A stretch of DNA of 64,000 nt from Wolfiporia cocos. Lineage: Eukaryota; Basidiomycota; Agaricomycetes; Polyporales; Phaeolaceae. Position 1 is the stretch's first letter; each line of letters begins with the position of its first letter. The stretch lies in NCBI GenBank assembly GCA_029448655.1, contig JACCLO010000002.1, forward strand, positions 992,001 to 1,056,000, written 5' to 3'. Below the pieces are notes generated by a model. That model ran no database searches and was not told the origin of the DNA. It saw nothing but the letters and a program-made list of their open reading frames with translations. The translations under genes and the position numbers were made by a program. Positions 32,779-43,279 of the stretch are shown piece by piece.

Positions 32779-34592
32779 TCAATCAAACCATCTCAGGCCT
32801 CTTCTGCCCAATGGGTTGTCCTGCTCAACTCTGCATTTCCGCGATACAACCTCTAAAACCTTGTTTATTACGCCCTCTTTCCCATTCTTCAGCTCAATAA
32901 GTTTTACCACAACTTCCTCGAGAGTGGGTGCGGAGATATCGTCACCTGCTGAATGATCTTGGATCATCTGTCTGATCTCGTTCTCCGTGGGGAGTGCGAA
33001 GCGCGTCCGGTCTGCGGGCACCGCATCTGCGAGGTACTCAGGTACCTCAACGTGCGGCACATTGCCCTTCTCCGGCGAGTACTTGCTGAAGAACTGCTCT
33101 TCGATATACGAATCTGCCACTCCTTCAACCGCGCTTGGGCTCCACTTAGGGCGGCCTTTCTTTCCGGAGAGAGTAGCGCGTACTCCGATGAAGATGTCGG
33201 GACCTGCGCCGTGCTTCGACAGCTTCAATATGATAAACACGATAGTGGCATTGCGCCACTTACGCAGTATGCTGTCGCCACATTCAGCTCCATCTGCATG
33301 GCTTCAAGTAACGGCAGGCTCCTGCCCTTACGAAGCACCTGCAGCGCCACCTTCAGACTAGTAGGGCTGCGCAGCGAAAGTGCAGAAAGTGTGCGCTTCG
33401 CCCACTCACTCACGACTGGGTCAGTGCTATCATTGGCCCGACAGGTGAGTTCCTCAACAATATCTTCTACAGAATTATGCTTGAATGCCGAGTCCAGTGC
33501 AACGCGGATCGGACCTATGAGAGGGCTTGTGAGGCATCGGGGTGACTTGGCTTCGTGCTCCCGAAGTATGGTGTCAATCTGCTCGCATGTGGGATTATTC
33601 AGGAGCGCGATGTGCTGAAGGGTATGGGGGATATTCTCTGACAGTATGAAATGTGTTGCAAACCCGTGTTCACTGTATGCACAGTGTGAAAATGCCAATC
33701 GTCACGACAATGAATCTTCGAGAACTCACAAGACGGCCCGTTCTCGCAGGCTTTCCGCAGTGAGAGCAAGGAACGTGCCGATCTCACCGTCAGCTCTGGA
33801 CAGGAAGTAGCTGGCACCGACGTCGGGAAAGTATCCAATTCTCGTCTCGGGCATGGCGAAAATAGTGCGCTCGGTGGCGATGCGAAAGTTCGCGTTGGCA
33901 GCCAAACCGACGCCACCACCCACTGTTTAACAATTGGCGGATAAGCTAATAGTAAGAGGTTGCAGTTAAGTGAACGTACTAGCGACACCGTCCATTACTG
34001 CTATGTATGGTTTGGGCTGTGCAGATAGAATAGAATCTAATTGATACCTGCAGCTTGTGATAAACATGTGCATCCACTTGATGCCGTTCATATTGGCTCA
34101 CTGCATATAGATGAAGTTGACGGCATTCGGGACTGTGTCTGTATGAGACGCGTAAATTGTGATCTCTGCTTTGAGTTAGGGATGGTAGTCACTTTCGTCA
34201 AGAGGGATTGACATATATTCAATATCCCCTCCGGAGCAGAATGCATTGCCTGCCCCTGTTGCAACAATGACATTTTGGGTGTCGCTGAGAATCCACTCCT
34301 GATGATAACAGTGTGAGCGATCTTTGAGAGGGTATTGACAAAGCAATGAGCCACCGACTTCTATCTTCTGTCGAAGCATGTGCAGCATGCCCTCAGTCAA
34401 CGCATTCACCTTGCTTGTTCTATTCAGCATGAATTTGCGCATGCATCCATCTTCTTGGAACTGAACGAACTCTTGCATGATATTTGTCAGCTGTAGATAT
34501 CAATAGATGAAAATATACATACTCACCTTATCGACAACGATCTGTCGCAGAAGGGCCGTTAACCTTTCCGCTGTGATGCTGGAGCGTGGCAT
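32779..34592 (-). CDS. 3-hydroxyisobutyryl-CoA hydrolase (enoyl-CoA hydratase/isomerase fold)
   Basis: A multi-exon gene starting [19 protein letters not shown] at 34592. Exons spell [15 protein letters not shown], an oxyanion-hole segment [35 protein letters not shown] followed by [32 protein letters not shown] (the Glu/Asp residues used by HIBCH), [10 protein letters not shown], and the HIBCH-specific C-terminal region VATAYC, then [25 protein letters not shown]. The stop is at 32779-32781. This enzyme hydrolyses 3-hydroxyisobutyryl-CoA in mitochondrial valine breakdown. Most introns have clear GT-AG ends. One join after SIPLDE requires an intron of only 27 bp, so that junction is doubtful or carries a small lesion. 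No obvious strong transit peptide. Confidence 0.85.
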
Positions 34593-35329
34593 TGGACAGA
34601 TGATAATGAATGTAGGGACGGCAGTAAATGAGACAGGAGATGCTTAGGATGCAATGAGGACTGAAGATACTTGGGGTACAGCGAAGACGTTCGCTAGATT
34701 GAGAAGTTATACCGCACGGAGTTGCGGCTCTGTATTGGGGTCTCTGCGTTATATGCGACGCTCAGCGCTTCACATTGTCAATGATCTCAACGCAAGAAAC
34801 CGATTTCCTTCCTTGTAAATCGCGGCTATCATCCCTCCTCAAATTCGTGCTTGCGGAGGGATTTGGTACATCGAGTTCAGGCATTGAGTACTTGATAATT
34901 AACCTCATTGTCGCTTTGAGAAAAATGGCGTATAGTCAAAGCTTGTAGGCTTCATTTGGACTCTCAGATGTTGTAAGTAGAGATGTGCAATGAATTAATG
35001 AAGGCCATGCTGAGCGCGTCAGATACCGCCAAAATGGAATATACACTCCGATGGTGCGACGAGGTCCCGGGCACCAGTCGAATAGAACATGCTCAGCAGG
35101 AGGGCGGGTTCTATAGTCATGATGCAAAATGGGGACTTACACTTACTATTTTCTATTACAGCCCATTTCCAATGAAAGTGACATGGCGCGTTTTTCTGGA
35201 CCACGTTCATGAAAAAGAAAATTCCCATTTTGGTCAATGTTTGTAGTGTGGGCCGTTGACCGCTAGAAAGGGAAATCGTGGGCGCCTCCCCGTTTTCTCA
35301 CTTGAGGTTAACGTCCCAGCGAGTTTGCA
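34593..35329. other. Intergenic DNA upstream of the HIBCH gene
   Basis: No gene recognised; contains the HIBCH promoter side and runs up to the first small inverted-repeat element. Confidence 0.4.
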
Positions 35330-35891
35330 TGGCCTTTTGAAACTCCGCTGTGGCTGCGCCGGCGCTTGTGGGTCGGCGTAGGGGCGCCCGCCGCGCGTAC
35401 AATTGGGAGATAACGAACACAAGCAGGCGGCGGCGGCGGAATCAAATGTATACCTACAGTTGAATGTATATACTCACCTTTACGGCATTCCAGTCTGACA
35501 ACCAAGCGCAAAGTGACATAGATTATGCTGTACAAAAGTTGGGCCATGCAGCCGATATTGTTGAGCAGCAGGAAAGGATAGCAGACCGTATTTTATCCGA
35601 CGCGCGACGCAAGTTGTGCGCTCTACGATAGAGTGGGCAGAGGATGTAGAAGCGCACGTTCGCCGCCGCACCATGATGCCGGTGACTAATGCGCGAGGTC
35701 GTCACTGACAAATGCAATCCATCAATGTAACTGGGTATGAATATATAAGCCAGAAATGAGTCTAACGAATCTGCCGCCGCTCGTGTTCGTTATTTCTTCA
35801 AGATCCTACAACTTGCAATTGTACGCCCGGCGCGCGCCCCTACGCCAACCCACAAGCGCCGGCGCAGCCACAGCGGAGTTTCAAAAGGCCA
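35330..35891. mobile_element. Small inverted-repeat (MITE-like) element
   Basis: A 562 bp unit whose 76 bp ends (35330-35405 and 35816-35891, opening TGGCCTTTTGAAACTCCGCT) are reverse complements with about four mismatches. Weaker similarity continues inward (ATAACGAACAC). TGCA lies immediately outside each end and may be a 4 bp target duplication, but it is palindromic, so this is weak. No coding capacity. Superfamily not assigned. Confidence 0.68.
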
Positions 35892-36333
35892 TGCAAGCTC
35901 AAGTCGTTTTCTCTATCGTATCAACCAAGAAGGAAACTGCCGTTTTCAGTATGTGGCTGTAGCGCGCCGCAGTGCTTTGCACACTCAGCTATGGCACATC
36001 CTAGTCCTCATGCTCATCAAAAATGATATAAGCAGGACCTTCAACAGACGTTATTGGGCAGCAGAGTCAGTGAACTCAGAGCAGAGTGTACACAAGTTAG
36101 CTAGAGCTAGTCTCTCACGCAGTATTGGCGCTCTAGCTACATACCCGAAATAGTAGCTTCATTATTGGTTCGAGAAAAACGCGCTGTGTCATGAATTTCC
36201 GCAATAGCTGTAAGATGTTTGCCTCGGGGTGCCGCAGTCACTCCAATCAGACATAGGTACCCCTGAAATTATGTTAGTTTGAAATGTATCGCAAGAGCAT
36301 AATTTGACAAATGGCATGAACGCACGTATAGCA

Positions 36334-36343
36334 GGCCAAATGC
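36334..36343. repeat. Direct repeat GGCCAAATGC (left), candidate target duplication
   Basis: The same ten bases occur at 37371-37380, immediately outside the other end of the long-TIR element. Confidence 0.78.
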
Positions 36344-37370
36344 CTGCAGGCTCCTAGAACCAGCCGCTCTATGCGTTCCACGTTCCTGTTGTGGCTAAGT
36401 CGGGTGATGTTCCCAATATGGGAACGACTTAGCCGAACAACGAGGAAGTGAACGCTATAGAGCGGCTTGCCAAATATGTTGACGCTCGATTAGCCGAGCT
36501 GACAAATCAACTAAGTTCCCATTTTCGCTCGGGCAGGCGCGCAGGAAATTACTGCTATTGGAATGCGTAACGGCTGAGTCAGAGCGTCACATCGGCTCAC
36601 CCGCTGCCTCATCCAGTTTCTGTGCTCCGAGCGTAGTGTAGTACATACTGTGCCGTGCTGTGGCAATAAGGCCGCAGCTTGTATTGTGGCTAGAAATAGG
36701 TGGCTGTATGTTACTGTACTACACCGCAATCTCTGCCGTATCCCGGAATGTCGCCAGAGTCATTTACATTCGCCGACGTCCTAGATTTTGCAACAATACT
36801 TCGTCAACGCCAAGTAGCGTCGAAGACTTCATCCTAGCGAGGCTACGATACGGCGCAACTACGAATCACCTGTTGATGGCTGAGGTTCACTTAACACTTT
36901 GAAACATTCTAGACATTTTGCACAATGACTCCGGCCGTTAAGCAGCTATAATAGAATTGACACTGAGGATTGCACATATAGAACATATGAGAGAGGTCAA
37001 TATCATGGTCAACAAAACCATCAGCACGAAGTAAGCAGGTCGACCAGTTTGATATTGCGGAACTTGATAAGTCTATGCTGCTGCGCTGCACCAGCCGTCA
37101 GTGTTTCCGATTCCAAATTAGGCACAGGCGAGCCGATGTGACGCTCTGACTCAGCCGTTACGCATTCCAATAGCAGTAATTTCCTGCGCGCCTGCCCGAG
37201 CGAAAATGGGAACTTAGTTGATTTGTCAGCTCGGCTAATCGAGCGTGGCAAGCCGCTCTATAGCGTTCACTTCCTCGTTGTTCGGCTAAGTCGTTCCCAT
37301 ATTGGGAACATCACCCGACTTAGCCACAACAGGAACGTGGAACGCATAGAGCGGCTGGTTCTAGGAGCCT
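36344..37370. mobile_element. Mutator-like non-autonomous element with long terminal inverted repeats
   Basis: A 1,027 bp element with terminal inverted repeats of roughly 245-255 bp (36348-36603 and 37127-37370) opening AGGCTCCTAGAACCAGCCGC. The arms match almost perfectly except for a 10-base insertion (near AATATGTTGA, 36472-36482) in the left arm. Each arm contains a smaller palindrome (GATGTTCCCAATATGGGAAC with CTAAGTCG/CGACTTAG around it). Ten-base direct repeats flank it. Long TIRs plus a 9-10 bp duplication are typical of MULEs. About 520 bp between the arms has no coding potential. Confidence 0.8.
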
Positions 37371-37380
37371 GGCCAAATGC
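37371..37380. repeat. Direct repeat GGCCAAATGC (right)
   Basis: Partner of 36334-36343. It touches the right end directly, while four extra bases (CTGC) separate the left copy from the matching TIR start. Confidence 0.78.
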
Positions 37381-37574
37381 TAACCTTATATATTCGTACG
37401 TGAATGATACAAGTCAGAATTGCGGTTGCCTCTCCTCTGCGACAATGCACCGAAGCATGTACAGGAACCCCACCACATGACATCCACCACAGGCTACAGG
37501 CGAGAGTATAAGATGCGCTCTGGTCGGTAGCTGGTGGCTCAAGCCATTGGAATTCTGCTCCTAATCCTTTCACA

Positions 37575-39415
37575 ATGATGGCGCACTTAGCCACCACTGA
37601 ATTTCTTGACGAGATGAAGGCTATATATCTGGCTAATGTCCAGGTGACGTCTGTTGCTGAAGCAGTCCGACCGTTGTATCTGGTTGCGTCCGTGGCATTT
37701 TCAGCGAGCGGGGCTGCCCAAGTCGTGCCCGAGGTTTTCAAATACGCGTTAAACGAGTTGAAACAAGTGCATGGCGGTGGTCAGACTCTCGAACATGGAC
37801 GCACGTTGGCGGGGAAGATGAGGGAGGCATTACTAGCGTCGTGCCTCCTTTGTGGACTACCGCGAGTGCGTTGTATGCTCACATATTGCATTAATGCCGG
37901 ACCTAGAGTTTACAGGCAATTGAGAGCTTGGTGGCTCTAAACAATGTAATGCCCGAGGATTATCGAAGCAAGGAAGTGACTCGGTCAGTGTTGTGGCACC
38001 ATAGGAAATTGTAATAATTATAGATCGATCTCGCTGCGTCACTTCGCATATAGCGACAGATCCAGAACCATACCAGATTTTGAGGACATTGGCGGGAGAA
38101 ATTTCCGAGCAGTTTATGGCGACAGCACAGACTCGGTCCGCGAGCTTATGTTCTCTGCATACCCCGACCTAGGTAAGTTCGTTCTAGTGTTGCCGAAGTT
38201 CAGTTCGGTTCAGGTTCAGGGGGGTCTAGGGCTGAACCTAGAACTGAACCAACTGCAGGGAGCCTGAACCTGAACCTGAACCTGGACTGAACCAGTTCAT
38301 CAGGTTTGGTTCATGGTTCGAACTAGGTTTGAACCGCTAAGTTACTTGCTTTTATAGAGTGTAAAAATTATTATTTGGACACCAACTTTGTGTACCTTTC
38401 ATGTATACCAATTGTCTACCTCATTCCCGGCACTATTGAACCCACTAAAGTAACCACACTTCAAGTTCTGCAGTGCCTCCATTTGGTGTCTATTGGGCTG
38501 CTGCATTCCAATGTGGCTCTTAGTCTTGATTAGAGTGGTAAACATAACTTTTTGATGCATAACAATCACCCAAGGCAGCCATTTTGAGCAGTTCAGTAAT
38601 CAGAGTTCATGAGTGTGAGTTAGCCTGAGGCAAAGCTCAATAACAAAACATTCTTAGACAACTCTGTATATAACCTAGGATCATGGATATGAAGTGAAAT
38701 ATTATCTTCTACATTTCTTACTTCATCTGACAGCAACAAATGCAGCCCAATGCCACAGAAAGCATGGTAATCCCAACATGGGGTTGAGCCCTTGCCATAT
38801 TGGGAGACTAGAGTGTATGAGTGTTGATGCTTGCTATGGTGAAGCCAGCTGTACATAACTTACTGCAACAACACTATAGCAAAGATGGCAAGAACATAAT
38901 CATAATTTATGCTTATCCACCAGTGACTACACAGAATATGTTAATGCTAAGTGGTTCAAGGTTCAGTCCAGTTCGAACCTGGTTCAAGGCCCCCCTGAAC
39001 CAAGAACCGAACCTTGATGTCCTACCCTGAACCGGACCTGGACTGAACCTGAACCTAGGTTCGGTTCAGGTGGTTCAGGTTCTGAACCTTGGTTCTGAAC
39101 TGAACTTCGGCAACACTAGTTCGTTCATACAAAGCATGTTGACAATGACTGAAAACACTGTAAGCATGGTTCTGTGCCACAGTGGGTTATGGTATCGCGT
39201 ATGACACTGGCGTGTTGTCGCCAGTCGAGAAAGCGTTTGTAACAGTGGCAGCACTAATTGCAACCGATGCGCCACGACAGATCCAATGGCATCTAGCGAA
39301 CGCTCGTAACATTGGAGCATCGCGGGAAGAGATCAAAGCTGTGCGGGAGATTGCGATGCGGGTGGCCGAAAAAGCAGGGGTGAAATGGAAGGGAGCGATC
39401 CCAGATATTTCATAG
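37575..39415 (+). CDS. AhpD/carboxymuconolactone-decarboxylase-like protein
   Basis: Four exons (37575-37865, 37916-37983, 38054-38172, 39183-39415) give a continuous 236 aa frame. The first exon is helical (AHLATTEFLDEMKAIYLANV, VVPEVFKYALNEL). The redox-type motif SCLLCGLPRAIES has the C-x-x-C spacing of AhpD-like proteins, followed by SLVALNNVMPEDY. The last exon has VLSPVEKAFVTVAALIATDA and QWHLANARNIGASREEIKA, the second all-helical CMD repeat, where substrates or peroxides are handled in AhpD relatives. The exact substrate of fungal members is unknown. The third intron is 1,010 bp because a hAT-like MITE sits in it; without the element it would be 68 bp. A Mutator-like element ends 205 bp upstream of the ATG. 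Confidence 0.85.
38177..38184. repeat. 8 bp target-site duplication GTTCGTTC (left)
   Basis: Identical to 39119-39126. It begins at the fifth base of the host intron, directly after the GTAA of the splice donor. Confidence 0.9.
38185..39118. mobile_element. hAT-like MITE inside an intron
   Basis: A 934 bp element with inverted ends opening TAGTGTTGCCGAAGTTCAGT and an exact 8 bp duplication (GTTCGTTC) outside. TAG-N-G termini and an 8 bp target site are the hAT signature. About 150 bp at each end is packed with GGTTCAG/CTGAACC heptamers in both orientations, typical subterminal transposase-binding repeats. The core (38600-38930) has no transposase. It lies entirely between the donor and acceptor of intron 3 of the AhpD-like gene. 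Confidence 0.9.
39119..39126. repeat. 8 bp target-site duplication GTTCGTTC (right)
   Basis: Second copy of the hAT-type duplication; followed by the remaining intron and its CCACAG acceptor at 39177-39182. Confidence 0.9.
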
Positions 39416-39893
39416 CAATCATGGCAACAGCCATAGATATTTTGTGGTGTATGATACAGCTTGCGAGAGCAGAGTTTCGAGTATTTCAGATAGTGATTCT
39501 TTTGCGCGTGTCACAGTCTGTGACATGCTGTGTATGCACGCACTTTAATATTAGGCGCCGATGCATCAGTCGTGGCCGAGCTGTGCTGAAGCTTGGACTC
39601 GGTTACACTATATACTGTATGCACACGTATACGCTAACCTCATTACTGCCTGGACAAATTGTGCGGACTGCAGCTATCTCACCAGTAGCTGGACAAAATG
39701 ACGCAATAGTGAATTGGAGAGTGCGAATATTTGCTTTGGTTCGTTTCTCGGGCGGAGAGCCGTAAGCACCTCACCGTGCCGAACGGTGCACCTGAGTAAT
39801 AAGCTCCATGCAACATGCAGCCCGCTTTATAGGAGGGTCCGGTCTTAGTCGGCATCATAAATGACTTAGCCTATAATCCGGCTTCATAAGCCG
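39416..39893. other. Intergenic DNA, no gene recognised
   Basis: 3' flank of the AhpD-like gene and promoter of the quinone reductase. Short ORFs only. Confidence 0.4.
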
Positions 39894-41410
39894 ATGATCT
39901 CAATCGTTGCAAAGACACCCTTCGTGCGTGCAGGAAGAGCAACACTGGCAGCAGCATTTCGAGCAAGCTTGGTCCTTGGACATCTATCGACCTCGACGAC
40001 AGCGCGCACAACTCACAACATGTCGTTCCCTAAGACCATCCAGGCGATTGCAATCGAGAAAAACGGAGACGTCGATGTTATCAAGAAGCGGACAGTCGCA
40101 TTCCCCGACCATATCCCTGGTAATATAGTCATAAAGGTGCGTCCAGTGACTGCACTAGCGGTGTGCTCAGTGGCTCAGAGCAGCGACTTTCTTTAGGTTC
40201 ACTATGGAGGTGTTAACTTCATCGACACATACTACCGGTGAGTACAGGATCTTCCATGATGTCATTGCACTGACGCCGTGTGCGCACACTCGTATTCCGC
40301 TCACAGAAAGGGCCTGTACCCTGCGAAGTCGTTCCCCTTCACTCTGGGAATGGAGGGCTCTGGCACGATTGCAGCCCTCCCGACAGATGAGAAAGTGCTG
40401 AACGACGAGCAATTCAAGAAGCGCGGCTTCAAGGTCGGCGACAAGGTCGCATTCGTACGTCAGATCCGCATGTGTCCGCACAGGGGCCACGCTGAACCGA
40501 TATACCATAGCTCAACCTTGGCGCGCACGCGGAGTACGCGTCCGTTCCATGGGTCAAGGTCTACTCCGTCCCAGAGTCCGTGTCTCTTCTAACCGCCGGC
40601 GCGGCCCTCCTGCAAGGTTTGTGATTCCCTTTTATCAAGAGACCACGAGTAAGTGGTGACAACGGCGGCTGTTGCAGGGCTTACCGCGATCACGTTCGCG
40701 ACCGAGTCGTACAACATCAAGAAGGGCGATTTCGTCTTCATTCACACCGTGGCTGGTGGGCTGGGGCTTATCCTGAGCCAGATTGCTAAGGCACGCGGCG
40801 CGATCGTCGTTGGAACGACTTCCACGCCTGAGAAGGCGGAGATCGCGCGCAAGCACGGCGCGGACCACGTCATCCTCTATCCCACAGAGAACACCGTCGA
40901 ACGCACGCTTGAGATCACGGGTGGAGAGGGTGTGCACGTCGTGTACGACGGTGTCGGCAAAGACACGTACGTACGGCGACGGATACATGCAACCATCGAT
41001 GCTGACATGTGTGCGCCTTTTCTACAGGTTCGAGGACGACTTCAAGCTGCTGAGGCGGAAGGGCACGCTCGTCGCGGTCGGCAACGCGTCGGGCCCCGTT
41101 GAGCCCTTCGCGCCTCTCAAGCTGGTCGAGAAGAACCTTGCCATCCTCCGCCCTGCGTGCGTGTTCAGCTCTCTTCCCTAATCACACCCATTGATGAAGA
41201 TATAGGATGTTCAACTACGTCGTGACGCCGGAGGAGAGTCTCTACTACGGCACCGAGCTCTACAAACTTATCGCCAATGGGACGCTGAAGATCACTGTGT
41301 ACAAGGAGTACCCCTTCACGAGCGAAGGGGCCAGGAATGCTCAGTCTGATCTGGCGACGAGGGGCGGCAAGACGGTCGGGAAGCTGGTGATTAAGCTGAC
41401 CGAAGATTAA
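39894..41410 (+). CDS. NADPH:quinone oxidoreductase (zeta-crystallin family)
   Basis: Seven exons (39894-40136, 40197-40237, 40307-40454, 40511-40616, 40678-40966, 41028-41156, 41206-41410) give 386 aa. The catalytic fold is that of the zinc-less MDR quinone reductases: KVHYGGVNFIDTYYRKGLYP, LGMEGSGTIAAL, KVGDKVAF, LGAHAEYASVP, the Rossmann motif VAGGLGLILSQIA in the FIHTVAGGLG context, VVGTTSTPEKAEIARKHGAD, VVYDGVGKDTF and MFNYVVTPEE. No Cys/His zinc ligands. The first 42 residues are Arg/Ser/Ala-rich without acidic residues and look like a mitochondrial presequence. Met43 (40020) starts the conserved region, so a cytosolic form of 344 aa is possible. It reduces quinones or reactive enones with NADPH. 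Confidence 0.92.
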
Positions 41411-42063
41411 GTAAATTATCTGGTATACCGTTGCCAGATAAATGTATCAGAAGTAGCGTGACAATATGTATAGCATCGACGATCTGTATGACTTATTTGA
41501 CTTGGAATTGCGCCGAGTCTATACGTCTCCAAACAGTCGGTCTCAGAACCTCAAACCAGCGCACGTGAATGAGGATAAAACATGAGCGATTTTTCCCGGT
41601 GAGATATCTACAAATACATGGAGTGCCTTTGGATGGACAACTAATTACGTGCGATGTACGGACGAAGAATGATACAGTGCAGCGAAACAGCGATACCGGT
41701 GTGAGGTCACGGTTCAATGAAACAGAAGAGACAATATGGCTACAGTGGGGGGGGGGGGATGTCGATACAAAGTCAGGTTCAAGTTGATGCGGCAGATGTG
41801 GTATCCGGGACGAAATGCGGGAGCGTTGCAGATGCCGATGTTGGTGAAAGATGGGTGTGGGCAGGGAAGATGGCGGATGCGTCTGTGATATCGTCCACGA
41901 CGGGGGCGGTCATCACCGTTCTGATTATGACAACTCGTCTTCCTCGTCTATGATAGCGGCAAATATTGCCTATGAGTTTTCGTCGTCGTTGCGTCTAGGA
42001 ATGCGGTTCCTCGCAGCGCCCGCGCGCGACGTCCCACTGATCATACGGGGCGGACAGGACGCG
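41411..42063. other. Intergenic DNA with a homopolymer tract
   Basis: No gene recognised. A run of about eleven G occurs near 41747-41757. ORFs here overlap in several frames without domain content. Confidence 0.4.
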
Positions 42064-42282
42064 CTACTTGCGCAAAACGAACTTCTTCAGCGCGCTCCCT
42101 GCACTGCTATGTCCGCTACGCTGGCCACTCTGATGTCCGGACGAGGAGAACGCAGCGAACATCGCGTGGGTGTCGCGCGGGGACTGGTGGAACGATGAGA
42201 ACGCGTGAGGGGACGCGGGGCCGGTAGGGAAGAAACTCGAGACGGGCGACGACGATGTCGAGGCGTAGTTGTAGGACGACAT
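42064..42282 (-). CDS. Small hypothetical protein (72 aa)
   Basis: An uninterrupted minus-strand frame starting MSSYNYASTSSSPVSSFFP and ending SALKKFVLRK. It is Ser-rich, with SPRDTHAMFAAF in the middle and a basic C-terminal helix. Third positions are strongly C/G, as in neighbouring real exons, and the ATG context is good; these are the reasons for calling it. No domain, signal peptide or TM segment. Function not recognised. Confidence 0.5.
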   Translation of the reverse strand: MSSYNYASTSSSPVSSFFPTGPASPHAFSSFHQSPRDTHAMFAAFSSSGHQSGQRSGHSSAGSALKKFVLRK

Positions 42283-43279
42283 GGCGACAGCGAATGATTT
42301 TACGCGGAGACGCTTTCGGTAGATGTGGGTATTTCCGCGAGCCGTGGGCGTCGGGAGCGGCGTCGGTGGTTGAGCAGGTCGCGCTGAATAGAGAGCAGCG
42401 ATCCGGAGTAGCTATGCCAGTGAAGGCGGGGCTTAGTTGCTACTGCCTGAGGACGAGGTTGCATTTATGCATGGCTGCACCTGGTGATCCAAAGTACAAC
42501 GACTTCCACTTTCGTGCGCGATGGGTACAAGGGTACTTCCATAATGGGACAGTGACAAACCCCGCGACGCTGCTTCGACGAGACTTACCTTTTGTGGATG
42601 AAGGATACGACAGAAATGGCCAAGTCCGTGCAGCTTGGGAAACCCACCTGGGTTTAGAGGCTCGTGCTTGCAAGTGTGGCCGGAATCGAAGGCGCTAAAA
42701 ATAACATGCGGTGATGGAATGAGTGTCGACACGCTTGCTGCGATGAATTTGTTGAAATTCGCGTGTTGTGGCTAGAAATTGACTCAAGGTGGCTCGCCAC
42801 CTGCAAAGCACAATTATGGGTCATTCTCCACCTAGTACCAGAACGAAGCGTCAAAGGGAGTCAACTGACCCTCTCGTATGCACAGCCGACGTAGAGGAAT
42901 AAAAGTAGGACAATGACTCACTGAGCGAATTTCACAAACCGCATCATCGTGCACGCAGTCGATACTTCAGTGCCTCAGGCCTCATGCAAATGGGGAAGCG
43001 GACACGTCTCATTGCATGCGTTACATGATGAAATGCGAGATGCGATGACGAGGATGCGTTGACATATATACTGGACGTAAAATCACGATTAGCACCAGAC
43101 GGAATGCAATGAAGTATGTATGCCGAGGGGAATCCTAGAAGGGTGAGCAAATGCTGAGATGGATATATGCAAGGTTGCAACCACCGCAACGACGAGCATG
43201 TGGGTGCGACAATACCATGGAGGGAAAGAGGCAAGACTGGGATGGGTGCGGTATGCGACCGCAGATGCATATGCATATA
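42283..43279. other. Intergenic DNA, no gene recognised
   Basis: Between the small protein and the stop of the TBC gene. Several overlapping ORFs (42255-42698, 42944-43340) lack domains and bias; I treat them as noise. Confidence 0.4.
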
